This document shows, piece after piece, positions 1-10,598 of a stretch of DNA of 64,000 bases. The stretch comes from Plumapathes pennacea (Eukaryota > Cnidaria > Anthozoa > Antipatharia > Myriopathidae), in assembly GCA_964036295.1 (NCBI GenBank), contig OZ038462.1, positions 30,652,855-30,716,854 of the forward strand, in the 5' to 3' direction. The position numbers and the translations under genes were made by a program. How positions within the stretch are numbered: the stretch's first letter is position 1; each line of letters starts with the position of its first letter. The notes beneath the pieces are model-generated. The model worked only from the letters and a program-made list of their open reading frames with translations, had not been told where the DNA came from and did not search any database.

Positions 1-606
1 GTTCTAACTATGCTGACGCCTTCATCAAAGAGGTAAGAAGTATAACGACATAAGATGGAGAGCAATTTGGCTTCATCGATATTGTTGTTTTGACACAGAT
101 TGCCCCAGTGATCGTCAGACGGTATTTACAGAAACACAGAGTATATACTCGGTGACTGCAGTTACATCTTTTACTGCCAAAGGCGATTTTGCCTCAATCC
201 AGCAAACTTACATCTGATATGATAAAATACACGTGATGAAAAACATTATATGTGAACTGCGGAACATGGGATGATAGTGAAAGTGACTCGCAGTTATGAA
301 GCAACTTTTGCAAGGAACTTTCACTGTCAAACTTACATCTCTTAACAAATGAAACCTTAAAGTTTTTTTTTTTTTTTTTTTTTTTTTTTGGCATTTGGTA
401 GTAATTTAAACCTAGAAACACGGCAGTTAAAGGAGTAAATTGAATTCAGTTCGGTGATGACTGCTCGTTATTTACAGGAAATCGATGGAAGGGCGCTACT
501 ACTTTTGACACAAGAAATGCTCGAGTCGCTGACGGAAAACAAGCTGGGTCCGATGACCAAGATTCAGAATGCAGTGAAAGCGCTAAAGCAGGCCTGGGGA
601 ATATGA
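1..606 (+). CDS. C-terminal exons of a SAM-domain protein (5' part outside window)
   Basis: Two exons are visible. The first runs from the window edge to 32, where GAG is followed by the donor GTAAGA; the second starts at 478 after a TTTACAG acceptor and ends with TGA at 604-606. Read together in phase they give SNYADAFIKE followed by EIDGRALLLLTQEMLESL and a tail ending KALKQAWGI. The EIDGRALLLLT segment with the following LGPMTKIQNAVKALK is the characteristic second half of a sterile alpha motif (SAM), a small helical protein-protein interaction domain often found at the C terminus of chromatin and signalling proteins such as polyhomeotic, L3MBTL or SAMD family members. The parent protein cannot be decided because everything upstream is missing. 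The stop codon is followed directly by a CTG microsatellite. Family assignment is confident; the gene name is not. Confidence 0.8.
361..390. repeat. poly-T tract in the SAM gene intron
   Basis: An uninterrupted run of about 27 T lies in the 445-nt intron (33-477) of the SAM-domain gene. It could be the tail of a retroposed sequence on the minus strand, but nothing recognisable precedes it. Confidence 0.6.
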
Positions 607-633
607 GCTGCTGCTGCTGCTGCTGCTGCTGCA
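606..633 (+). repeat. (CTG)n microsatellite
   Basis: About nine CTG units start immediately after the TGA stop of the SAM-domain gene, so they would lie in its 3' untranslated region. Confidence 0.85.
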
Positions 634-1190
634 GGCAAGTCTCCTAGTTGACAGGGATATTTTTAGCAAGCGAACTGTAGCGGGAAACGCGTCGCTAGAC
701 CCCGAAACGATGCGCGCCACTGTGTAGTACACACCAACATTACCACATCGTAGAGTCTGGCATGGCTTTCTTATTGCCGTCACCATTTCCTAACACATCA
801 GAGCCCACGTACGTATCTCTATAAACACAGCAGTGACTCCCACGAAGCTGGCCTTCCTGGGAGGGGTGGACTGGCGCGAGTGAACGCTCTCTTCATTCCC
901 ATTCCACCCGCGCTCGCTCGCTCCAGTCCCCTTCCACCGGAGGGCCGGACAGTGGCACGTGTCATTCGTTTTTAGTTGTTCCTGCTGAGGGATGTCACGC
1001 TGAGGGTTTTAGCGAGTTAATTTACCTGAGTGAAACATAATGCAGACAATTCACGGTGCCGTAAGAACCCGATTTGTCGACTTATTGTTACATGATAGAA
1101 AGGCAGTTCGAATTCTCCGAAAATGGTGACCCTTACATAAACGGCGACAAATCTTGCAGCAAGGTGCCAATAAATGGTCTCTAATTTGAT
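634..1190. other. intergenic, no gene recognised
   Basis: The reading frames here are short and show no protein-like composition. I see no repeats beyond a GC-rich patch around 840-960. Confidence 0.4.
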
Positions 1191-1408
1191 AAAGCTGGTG
1201 TTACACTGGTCGATTTGCAACGACGATTTGCAACGCCGATTTTCTACAAATTCCCGCAACGGTGTTGCAAGTTTTTGAATCGCTTTCAAAAACTTGCAAC
1301 GCGTTGCAGCACTGCAAACATCGCGAAAAATCGTTGGCAAGGGGGTGTTACACGTGAACAATTTTTAGCGCTACATCGTATCGTTGCAAATCGATATCAC
1401 CACCTTAA
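1191..1408. mobile_element. MITE-like inverted-repeat element, family A
   Basis: The left end reads AAAGCTGGTGTTACACTGG and runs into TCGATTTGCAACGACG. The interior is rich in GTTGCAA/TTGCAAC words. The right end (CAAATCGATATCACCACCTT) is a damaged inverse of the left, missing the CCAGTGTAA part. It is a diverged copy of the better preserved element at 9057-9276. No protein is encoded, which is typical of non-autonomous DNA transposons. Confidence 0.7.
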
Positions 1409-2204
1409 AAGTCTGCAAAGTGTTACAGAAAATGTCGCGAATGCATTTGGCCATTGTACAGTATTTGATTGAAGTGTGAGAATATTAGTCCGACTTGTAA
1501 AATACACTTGTAAATGTAAGTGTTTCCTTTTGCCCCTGTAGCCCCATTTGAAAGGGGTATTCTACTCGCTAACATTCTCAGTGTGTGAACATCCTTGGCT
1601 TTCTCCTAGGGGTAGAGAGTTAGTTTCGAGTGGGAGGGAGGGATGGGAGGGAAAGGTTTGTCACACACGGTGTGGTAATTGTTTTCGTTACCTGAGGGCG
1701 CGTGCTAATCGGGGCAAGAATGCTTGTTTAGTTCTGCCAGTTAACGGAGGGAAGGGCAGCGTCATAAAGGGCTACTGTTAAAAAAAGTTTGGGAGAAATA
1801 TGGTGACAGATGAATTGATAGTCAGTCGTAGCAATTTTGTGGAAACGAGACCAAACGCCAGTGTTATCTAGTCAGAAAGCATTTATATATTTTTGTGCCT
1901 CTTATATATGTCCTTATAGTGTGTATGAATCCTTCACCCCACCCCAACCCCTCAACGCTATCGTCTATTTTGCAAACTAAATTATGAGTAAGTTAAGTGC
2001 CTTGAAGCTTGCAAGTCACACTGGTTTTTCAGAGTAAAACCATTCCCGTAAGCTCGAGCAAATATAAAGGGTTTGCATGACGAAGGTTATGTACTAATAG
2101 TTTTGTTGCATTCGGCAAAACGGTAGTAAAATTTCCGCTTGCATTACAGGCGTTCTTTCAATGGGGCCAGGGTTCACACGAAAGTCGTGTTCGCTCGTAT
2201 CATT
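1409..2204. other. intergenic, no gene recognised
   Basis: A short open frame at 1548-1781 has no recognisable motif, splice context or signal peptide. I see nothing else of note. Confidence 0.35.
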
Positions 2205-2414
2205 TTAACCCTTCCCCTCCCAAGCTCAAAATACAAATTCTTCCAACCGTAAAATAAGAAAATGTATGAGTGATGAAAAGAGAATTTATATTTTAATCAG
2301 CTTTCATTTGAGCAAGGTATCAAATGCCAAATTCTCCATACTTTATGATATATCTCTGGTGGGAGACTGAAAAGAGAAAATTGAAGTTGATCACTCTTGA
2401 GAGTGAAAGGGTTA
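2205..2414. mobile_element. MITE-like element, family B (TTAACCCTT ends)
   Basis: Ends are TTAACCCTTCCCCTCCCAAG and GAGAGTGAAAGGGTTAA, inverse of each other. The interior has landmarks such as AAATTCTTCCAAC, GATATATCTCTGGTG and TTGAAGTTGATCACTC. The same family is seen at 32735-32915, 38571-38745, 42925-43093, 51153-51330, 56755-56960, 60991-61171 and at the right edge of the window, in both orientations, which makes it the most frequent interspersed repeat here. Confidence 0.8.
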
Positions 2415-3018
2415 AACCATCGACATGTAGGAACTCCTGTAGTGCCGGTAGTAACTTTTTTTTTTTCGTCTAATCGAAAACAAATTTATTATGAAATATA
2501 CGCGAATTGGAGTTCGGTCAGTTCACACAGTACGATAAGGGTGTAATAGATAGGTAAAGTTTAGAACTGAGGCCAATTCAATAAACATTTACACGTGTAT
2601 TTTACTAGTTGGACCATTATTCTAACACCTCTAAACGGATTCTAATCCAGCAAAGTCTGCACAATATTACAGATACAGGTCCCCAGTGTACGACCACAAC
2701 AATATTTGGCCATTGTGTTGTATATTAAAGTGCGGTTTAACGTGTGGAGAATTTGGTCCAACTTGTAAAATGCACTTGTAAATGTCTTATTGAATTGGCC
2801 CGTTAGAAAATGCATGGTCACCCCGACTTTACTCTCAGGGTTCACTCAAAGAATTCCAATCAGAGTCCACTCATTCAAAGCATGAATAAGCTAGTTTTGT
2901 AAAGTTTGTTTTAATCTGTAGGCTTGAATAGTGGAAGAGTTTTCTTTTTTTCTTTACCACTAACCGGCAGTTTGCTCGCTAATGTATCGACAGAAGCTAG
3001 CGGGTTTTTTGAGCGACT
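2415..3018. other. intergenic, no gene recognised
   Basis: AT-rich sequence with no supported gene. The open frame starting at 2924 runs into the repeat-like sequence that follows and is not considered a gene. Confidence 0.35.
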
Positions 3019-3228
3019 GTGCCCTGCCACACGAGGCAAATGTTTATTGCAACTTGAAACGCCGCAAGTCGTAATGATAGATGTTTCTGACCACGCAACG
3101 CTGCGAAGAACAGAAGATTGTTTAACGTTCCCTGCAACTCATCCCGCAATCTTTCGTTGCGAGTCAACTTGCAACAGTTCCTTCTGCACTTGTCTCGAGT
3201 TGGAAGAGCACTTGTCTCGTGTGAACAG
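3019..3228. mobile_element. probable MITE-like element rich in GCAAC words
   Basis: The left part has CCCTGCCACACGAGGCAAA and the right part CACTTGTCTCGTGTGAACAG, imperfect inverses. The interior is full of TTGCAAC and GCAACTTG words like families A and D. Ends are less clear than in the other copies, so the borders are approximate. A 146-codon open frame crosses it but has no recognisable protein motif. Confidence 0.4.
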
Positions 3229-3709
3229 AAATTTGACATCTTTTGAGTCGCACTATGGATCAATTAGTAATCCGGATAATCCTGCTCTGAACAACCCTGC
3301 CAAGGTGTTCTTTTTGACCTTTCCGACATCGACCGTAGATGCTACTTTGGTGCAAGAAAGCTAAATGTGATATTACTTCGTGAAGGCGAAGTTGCTGTTG
3401 TCATGCACGTAATACCCTGCCAGTATATATACATTATAGTTTGTCAATGTTTTAGCATAACACCCAAAATTTGTACATAATATTATTAATCATAATATGA
3501 TTAAAAGGAGCTCTAGAGGTAGCACTGCCCTGGCTCGCACGCGCGCACGACACACCCGCAAAACCCTTTTCTGTACCCACAGCCCCCTCCACTGCCGCTC
3601 CCTTAATTTCCCGTTTTCAGTAAACCTAGAAAAGTCCTGAAAACGAGGTACCGGGGGTACCCCTTTCGGACGGAAGCCCCCGTATAGTCCACTATAAGAG
3701 CACCCCCTT

Positions 3710-3747
3710 CCCCCCTCCTCCCCCCCCCCCCCCCCCCCACCCCCCAC
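3710..3747. repeat. poly-C tract
   Basis: A nearly uninterrupted C run of more than 30 bases lies on the plus strand. The flanking sequence has no gene, and the open frames crossing it owe their glycine runs to the tract. Confidence 0.9.
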
Positions 3748-3932
3748 GGGTATCTGTAGCAAAACCTGGTTTGTGAGGGAACACTAGAGAGCTTAAGCAC
3801 CAGGACGGGAGCGGACGATGGCAACGTCGGTGAAGCAAGACTCATTGCAGAAGACAAAAGGCGCACGTGCATGTGAAAATAACATGATCTCGGGGTCGTC
3901 GTGCTCTCGCGTGCGACTTCAAATGCTTTTTT

Positions 3933-4412
3933 AAGCCCCATGCACACGAGCAAGTTTTCTGTGACAAATGATTTGCTCGTGTATACGGTCGAGCAATTTT
4001 CTTTTAACAAGTTTTTTTTATAAATTTTCGTTGTTTCTTTTCCTTCTGACTTGGAGTTCCGTAAACTTTTCGCGTGATCTCAAAGGTTCCAGTAAGAGGC
4101 TAATTGCATTATATGGCTAATTCAAAGACTTTGTTGTCAATGTTGTGGATGCCGCCATCTTGACCGTGCGAACACGCTCGCAAAATGAAGACATGGGAAC
4201 TAACGTTTTCCGAAAAACTTTGACAAGTTTTCGTGTAAACGAGCAAATTTCACATGTGACAAGTTTTCCTTGTCATAAAAAAGCTAGCACGCCAGCTTTT
4301 CAGCAAATGCATTTGTTACAGAAAATTTGCCCAAATTTTCTCATGTACACGAGCAAAAAAAACTTGTCGCAGAAAACTTGTCATAGAAAACTTGCTCGTG
4401 TGCATAGGGCTT
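3933..4412. mobile_element. MITE-like element, family C (AAGCCC...CACACGAGC ends)
   Basis: The left terminus AAGCCCCATGCACACGAGC continues to AAGTTTTCTGTGACAA. The right terminus is its inverse (TTGTCATAGAAAACTTGCTC, then GTGTGCATAGGGCTT), giving terminal inverted repeats of about 35 bp. Left flank TT and right flank TA do not prove a target duplication. The interior has further copies of ACTTGTC/GAGCAA words and no convincing protein frame. Confidence 0.8.
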
Positions 4413-5039
4413 TAGGCTGTTGTCAGGACGTGGACGACATTTTGAGAAATTACGACAGCCGTTCTTCGTAAATGACGATGAAAGCAATAGAACTTCGGCA
4501 AAAACGGAACAAATTTGAGCATCTCAAAAATAGGCAAAGACATCAGTTAGGAATACGGAGACACGTTTTCCTGGTTTGCGAAAAACACTTCTATTATTTG
4601 CGGCAGAAAGATAGAAGAGTGTCCCACGTTTGCCGTACCGAAGCAGTTTTCCAAGGTTTTGCAACTCTGCCAAGAAAACCATGTTTGAGTGGAGTCGAGT
4701 GCGCTCGGCGACTTTTGAAGTTGCCAATATTCTCTATTTTTATAAGAGAGAAGAGGAAAAAGAAAAAGAAACGGCCAAAGCCGCTTAAAAACCGCCTAGA
4801 ACCCAAGAACAGACGACAGCACACACCTTAGATAAGTTTTTAAGAGCTTTATTATCAAAAAGAAAAGTTTTCTTGCGTGACAGGAATAAAAGAACTTGTC
4901 TCGCTCTATCTTCAGGTTCCTATTTGTTCTCCTCTAAAACACATTACACTCTCACAAAAATCACAAAAAAAGGTAAAAACTCAATCAAATCCAGTTACGA
5001 AACACGACAACTGACCCCTGAGCTTTTCTCAGGTGTAAA
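4413..5039. other. region downstream of the tyrosinase gene
   Basis: An open frame at 4472-4831 (+) is lysine- and arginine-rich with no recognised domain and is probably not a gene. The right part contains the 3' untranslated region of the minus-strand tyrosinase gene. Confidence 0.35.
4848..4853 (-). terminator. polyadenylation signal AATAAA of the tyrosinase gene
   Basis: AATAAA on the minus strand lies about 190 nt beyond the proposed stop codon at 5040-5042, a normal spacing for a short 3' UTR. Confidence 0.5.
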
Positions 5040-7814
5040 TTACACCAACTTCGCCAGCACTGACCGCTTGAAGGGATCGCGGTACCCAAGAGACACTTCG
5101 AGCGGAGTCGCGCCGCTTTGTGAGGACACAGTTTCCACAACTGCGGGCTCAAGACTCTTAGCTATTTTCTTGGCTTTCCTGATCTCGGCCGGTTTCACGC
5201 CGAAGAGTTTCATTGCATGATCACTCAAGCAAGAAAACTTCTCTCTCGGGATTTTCTTCAAGACATTGACACTCAGTGCTGAGAAGATAAAAAATTGTAA
5301 ACAAGTGTGTACACAGTTAAATCATCTGTTCAGCCCCCGCCGCTTTCACTGATATGCTCCCTTTCCCCCTTATACATGAGCCCTGAGGGCCCTGGTTTTC
5401 TGGTCTCCAGAAGTTGAATTTTCAGCGTGTAAAAGAAACGTTTTGGTGGTCTTCAAAACTAATTCTGCTGACATGATAGTCCCACTATATCTTCCAGGGA
5501 CTTGTAAGAACGTATGCTCAGTAATGCGGTTAGTTTTAAGCCATAACCAGCAGCTAACGTTGAGCTCGATCTTAAGGTATATGGATTTAAGTTCAACCTT
5601 TTCACTGCCAAAACGAATTTGACTCAACCCAGAAACATTAAGAATGAACCACATTCTAATCGCAATATTCAGTCGTCGAATTGAGTTCATGTAAGTCTGT
5701 TAAAACAAAAACAAACAAAAAAATACGATATTGTTTTTTTTTAACTTTATAACTATACACTCGTTGTTGTGACTTACTTTGAATATTAGGCCTCACAGAT
5801 GTAGGTAAAGGACAATACTCGACGCGCACTCCACCTGGCTGTGAATCCAAATCGACCACGTGCCTTGGACGCAGCCAAGTCCCAGGCATTAGCGAGTACA
5901 AGTTTGGAAAATGTTTATATTTGTGCTGGGTGCTGCGCGCCTGCCAATCGGCCCAGATTTTGTCCACGAAGGCATGGTGCAAAAAGAACTCAGGTGCACT
6001 GGCTGCGTCATCGGAACACATGGTGCCGCCGATCTTACAGTGGACAATATCATGAAAATTGATCCTCAGGGCGGTCTCGAACTCCTCGAACTGATACGGT
6101 GCGTTGTTTAAAACCAGCTGTACGCTAATGCTGTCGGGGGGACGGCCATTGAAATCTCGGGCCAAACACACCGAGTCCGCTGACGGCACCAGGCTCCATA
6201 CTGCCTGTCTGAATGGCCCGGTCTTAACGCAGTCGCCATCCCCACCAAAACCGCTGTCGTCCGTGTACCAGAGGTCCCGCGGTAACCCGCGCCAAGCTGT
6301 TCCGGTCACTACGCTCCAGTCCCAATAGGGCACAGTCACTGTACAGTTAACTTCACGAAGAAGGTTTTCGTACTGAAGGATAAACCAGCGATGCCAGGGC
6401 AGGAAGTTGTCTTTTTCATGAATAATCCCGTTGAACAGGTTTCGGTGTGTGGTCAACAGTTTGTCGTATCTGGGTTTGTACTGTGGGTCCGTAGAGGCCA
6501 CTATGACTGCGTTGATGTATTTTTTCCTTTCAGAGGGTGTCATGGTGGTGAACTCTTTCCTAATGCGGGTGCATTCCACCAGCTTTCCTTGCTTGCACTG
6601 GCAACGCTCGCCACATTTGTTGAGAACAGTGCGTCCTTCCTTACAACCTGATTAAATTAGAATTAAAAGCAAAAAATGGAGCCATAATACCACTGTGCTG
6701 AACGATAAACATATCTTTTAATTACATCACGTAAAGCCAATATTCATATACTCTTGATGTGTATCTATGCATACAAATTAGAATTAAAAGCAAAAAATGG
6801 AGCCATAATACCACGTGCTGAACGATAAACATATCTTTTAATTACATCACGTAAAGCCAATATTCATATACTCTTGATGTGTATCTATGCATGTGACTTT
6901 CGCGGAGCCTTCTCAAAAGAAAGTAACGCACAAAGAAAGTAAAAAAAATAAAAAAAGATAAAACCTTACAGTAAATACCTTAACAAAGCAAGGGTAATTT
7001 TAAGCAATATTTAAACAATTTCCTGCATTTTAAAACCGAGAACAAAAATCAGTATTTTTTGGGTGAACAAGCGAGAAGGCGAGGGACGTTTCAAATTGTG
7101 TGTGCGAACGCAGATGTTCGCGGATAACTGTGCAACATTTTATACGCAAACTTTGCGTGAAATGCGAAATCCCTATCTTCAAATGTTGTAACCATTTTGA
7201 ACTAATCAGATAAATAAATATGAAGACCCAAATGAATAGATGATAAACAAAAATTCCGGTGTTTCTTGGCGGGCCATGCTATTGCTTGGCACCCTTTTCC
7301 TTATACAATCCAGTAGGTGACAGATAAAAAACACAGTTGGAAAGTGAGTTAGAAATTTCGATCTGTGCAAGATTAACATGCACATACATGAATTGATCAA
7401 TCGAATACTAGCTTATTCATTGAACCAACAAAAAGAAAAAACACGCCTCGCCCTACCTTCACAACATCTTCCCGTAAATCCAGGCCGACAGCGACAGTAG
7501 CCACCGTAAGAGTATTTGGAAGGGGTTCCACCGTTTGAGCAGCCAATGTTGCACCGCTGGGTCTCACTAAGTTGGAACGGACAGGATCCTCCGCAGGACT
7601 CGACGCGGATTTTTGTTCGGCTGCGGCTCTGTGTCCCTCTCGATCCACACGGGTAGGAGCACGTACTCCAGGAACTCCACGAGCTCACGACACAATTGAC
7701 GGGGTTATAGCAGCCTCCATACCTCCTTCTACGCCTCCTATAGTAGCCTTCAGCTTCATGTGGAATGAAAAGGAGAAGAAGAAGCAAAGCAACGGCAAAA
7801 GCACGGATTATCAT
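5040..7814 (-). CDS. secreted TSP1-EGF-tyrosinase protein, three exons
   Basis: Proposed exons on the minus strand are 7814-7457, 6647-5778 and 5278-5040. All junctions are GT-AG and in phase, giving 488 residues. Residues 1-23 are a signal peptide (MIIRAFAVALLLLLLF), followed by an R-rich stretch. A thrombospondin type 1 repeat with WSSWSTCSYPC lies at about 41-91, an EGF-like module at 88-121 is split by intron 1, and a C-rich spacer at 121-145 leads to the di-copper tyrosinase domain at about 180-360. The CuA ligands are H187, H196 and H205 (FLPWHRWF). The CuB ligands are H318 and H322 (FHDIVH) plus H343/H344 (FFLHHAFVDKIW). The last exon adds 79 residues with no known domain. Tyrosinases oxidise phenols to quinones for melanin formation or protein cross-linking; the leader places this one outside the cell. 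I chose the ATG at 7814 because it opens directly into the signal peptide; an upstream in-frame ATG at 7898 would bury it. Confidence 0.85.
5656..5696 (-). other. possible alternative last exon of the tyrosinase gene
   Basis: The donor at 5777 could also join to an acceptor at 5697-5699 that has a long T-rich tract, removing 81 nt and reaching a stop after about 13 codons. The 81-nt segment is itself open and a multiple of three, so retention would also reach this stop. The 5278-5040 exon is preferred because it has a strong acceptor and a longer protein-like frame. Confidence 0.3.
6654..6892. repeat. tandem duplication of ~120 bp in tyrosinase intron 1
   Basis: 6654-6774 and 6775-6892 are almost identical, differing by a 1-2 base change in the CACTGTGCTG region. 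A recent local duplication next to the exon 2 acceptor. Confidence 0.9.
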
Positions 7815-9056
7815 TCCTGCTTGATGGTTGCTTGGGCCAAAATCAGCACTCTGGTGTTGGTCGACTTTCGCGTCTCTTCTGCTTTGGTGTACCGCCAACC
7901 TGCACTTTCAGTAGGTTACTGAAAATGATATCTATCCCAAAGGATGTAGGTACTTTATATGATTATAGACTGACATAAATCGGGAAGTAAAACTCTAATT
8001 GTTTTTGAAGGTTACTGAAGGGTACGTCGCAAAATGTGTTGTTCTTTAGAAAAGGATCCTTGGCACTGTTACAGACTGCATACGATCGAGCAACGAAAAT
8101 AATAAATCCTCGTTTTTCTTTGGCAATTTCTTTCACTTAATTTTTCTATTGGTTTGCTTGTTCACATTAGGTTTGAGTTGTTCTTTTAAGTTTGGAGAAT
8201 AATACGGTGATAATATCCTGGGAATAAAAATAGACGTTGCGCTTAAACGAATCTCAAATGACCCGCCATTAAGAGGCTAATGCGTATGTCTTCCGCCACC
8301 AAACCTAAAGTCGGCTGCATCGCAGAACGTGTAGTTCAGTGTGGTTTATTGATTCTGGATGCACTGAGACATTATTAACCTCTGTCTATCCACTTTTGAG
8401 GTCTATTAATCTGTGAAACATCCAGCTTCACCTGATGATGAGCCCGCCATGTTTCAGCCCAATTCCTGGAAGCTGAGCTGTCAGTTCGCCAGTCGGTCGA
8501 TCACTCGGAGGTCCCTGACGTCTAAAATTAACAACAAGAGATTGCTCAACATTTATCGGCGCTCAAACGGAAATCAGCCGTCATGCAATCGTTTCAAACT
8601 AATTAAGACTGCCTTTTGAAAGAGGAAAAACAGCAGCGATGTTAAATTCGCGTATTTTAATATTTGCCTTCCTCGGGGAAAGAGATTGATTCAAACATCT
8701 TTGCCCAGACTTTTGAGACGGCCAGCCTCTTAACCTTCACAAGTGGGAACTTGTCAACTCCGCCAGTCAGTCAGATCAGTTATATTAGATAAGTTTAACT
8801 TCCGCAAACATGTCAAACGGAAGACAAGCTTTGTGTCACAAGAAAACAAGTCCGAATATTGCTTGTGTTGGCAAATCAGGAGTGGAATAATTTTTTCCTG
8901 TAAATTTAACGTATTGTTTACTTTTGTTTGTCCTTTTAATTTTCGATAATCAATTTCTTCAAATTTGGCGGACATTCTCGTTCATCTTCCGGGTGTGAGA
9001 TGATGAAATGCCCCTGCGCTGGAAAGCACTGAGCTCCGGCACGCATTGACCTTCCT
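7815..9056. other. upstream region of the tyrosinase gene
   Basis: No further gene is recognised. Small frames at 8413-8619 and 8743-8949 lack motifs. The proximal part must contain the tyrosinase promoter, but I see no clear TATA box. Confidence 0.35.
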
Positions 9057-9276
9057 AAAGCTGGTGTTACACTGGTCGATTTGCAACGACGATTTGCAAC
9101 GCCGATTTGCTCCAAATTCGCGCAACGGTGTTGCAAGTTTATGAATCGCTTTCAAAAACTTGCAACGCGTTGCAGCACTGCAAACATTGCGAAAAATCGT
9201 TCGCAATGGGTGTTTACACAATTTTTAGCGCAACATCGTATCGCCTTGCAAATCGACCAGTGTAACACCACCTTTA
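9057..9276. mobile_element. MITE-like inverted-repeat element, family A (best copy)
   Basis: The terminal inverted repeats are about 30 bp: AAAGCTGGTGTTACACTGG then TCGATTTGCAA at the left, and TTGCAAATCGACCAGTGTAA then CACCACCTTTAA at the right. The interior matches 1191-1408 closely (GCAACGGTGTTGCAAG, AAACTTGCAACGCGTTGC). A right-end fragment of the same family is at 49257-49299. Confidence 0.85.
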
Positions 9277-10521
9277 AGGTAACAAATAGATTATGTTCGG
9301 CGGTGCTTGTCACTCACACGCGTTCCGTGACAAAAAGATGACAACTGTTTGTCGCAGAACGCAAGTGAAAATGTCGAATACATTACACGGAAATAAATCG
9401 TAATTCATTGCATGCACTCAGCGTACGGTTCAGCTTTGCAATATTTTATTCCCTAGAATGGTCATACTAGATCATCTACTCTTGCAATCTCCGGTACCTC
9501 TTGCAGTTTACTTATCAACTGGCAAGGAATTAGTACATCGTCCTTTCGATTCCGACTTCTCCATAAATAAGCCTATAAGAATATTTGGATGTCCGGGGAT
9601 GCCGGCAATTTGTAGCATTTTCATGCATGTCCAATACCACGGCTCGGAACGAGTCGTAAAAGTGAATTGTCGATTCGTACGACTCGTACAAGTCGTCTAA
9701 TGTGTTCGCGAGTCGTAAAGAAAGCCAGTCGATCCGTGAATCTCAAGAAAACAAGTCAGATATATCTTGTTGCTTAGCGAGGCCGAAAATATCGCTACCA
9801 AAATCGAGCTGACAAACAACTTTCCGTGACGTCACAAGTTTTGTCTAATCGGAATAGGGATTTCCTCTGAAGTGCTTTCCTGCAAGTAATTAGCCATCAT
9901 TGGACGAAGTTGAGCAAAATATCGTGATTTGCCAGTGGTGAGCAGATCAATTATTTGCCGATGCCGGAGGCACAGGCAAATAAATAATCTGCCAGACATT
10001 GGTAAATCACGATAATTTGCGATAACCGAGTTTAATAATTGTTTTATCCTTCGAGTGAGCTTGCATTTCACAAGTTATTTGGCATAAAGATGCGTTGGGA
10101 AGCGCGCGTTGTAGCGAAAACGAGTTGCCATGTTCACACAGGTGGAGAAAACTGCGCATGAGTAGAATATTATTTGCAGTTGACACGCCGAAAACAGTAG
10201 TGCGCATGAGCAGACACTTATTTGCAGGCAGTTAATTGCAGGTGAAGCAGCAGTCTCTCGGCCAATCGAAAGAGAAGGAAAAAAGCATTGAATGACACAA
10301 TATATTACTCTCTCAAAAGGAACTCTGTATGTGTGGAGATTTAATTGGGGGTAAATCTCAGAAAATTATAGAACATTTCAATTTTGTGAAAACGTTAAAG
10401 CAAAGACCGCGTACGAGCCATAGGGAATATAAAAACTAGTTATCTTTTTCATTTTTAAAATTTACAGAATATTTACTTTAGGCTTGCGAACGCAAAAAGA
10501 CCCAGCATATGCTTCTCAGCT
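9277..10521. other. intergenic, no gene recognised
   Basis: Contains short AT-rich frames only and no protein motif. It separates the tyrosinase gene from the chitinase pair. Confidence 0.35.
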
Positions 10522-10527
10522 TTTATT
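10522..10527 (-). terminator. polyadenylation signal of chitinase copy 1
   Basis: AATAAA on the minus strand, about 75 nt beyond the stop. The equivalent signal is conserved in copy 2 at 13774-13779. Confidence 0.65.
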
Positions 10528-10598
10528 TACCGTACTAAATCTACACAGTCTCAATTAAGGTCTGGGCAAGCTTTTCAGCTCCATGAATGATCAGCTGT

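Noticed and set aside
2924-3364. 146-codon open frame
   Set aside because: Overlaps a GCAAC-rich repeat resembling MITE interiors and has no protein motif.
4472-4831. 119-codon basic open frame
   Set aside because: No domain, no splice context, and its lysine run comes from an AAAGAAAAAG stretch.
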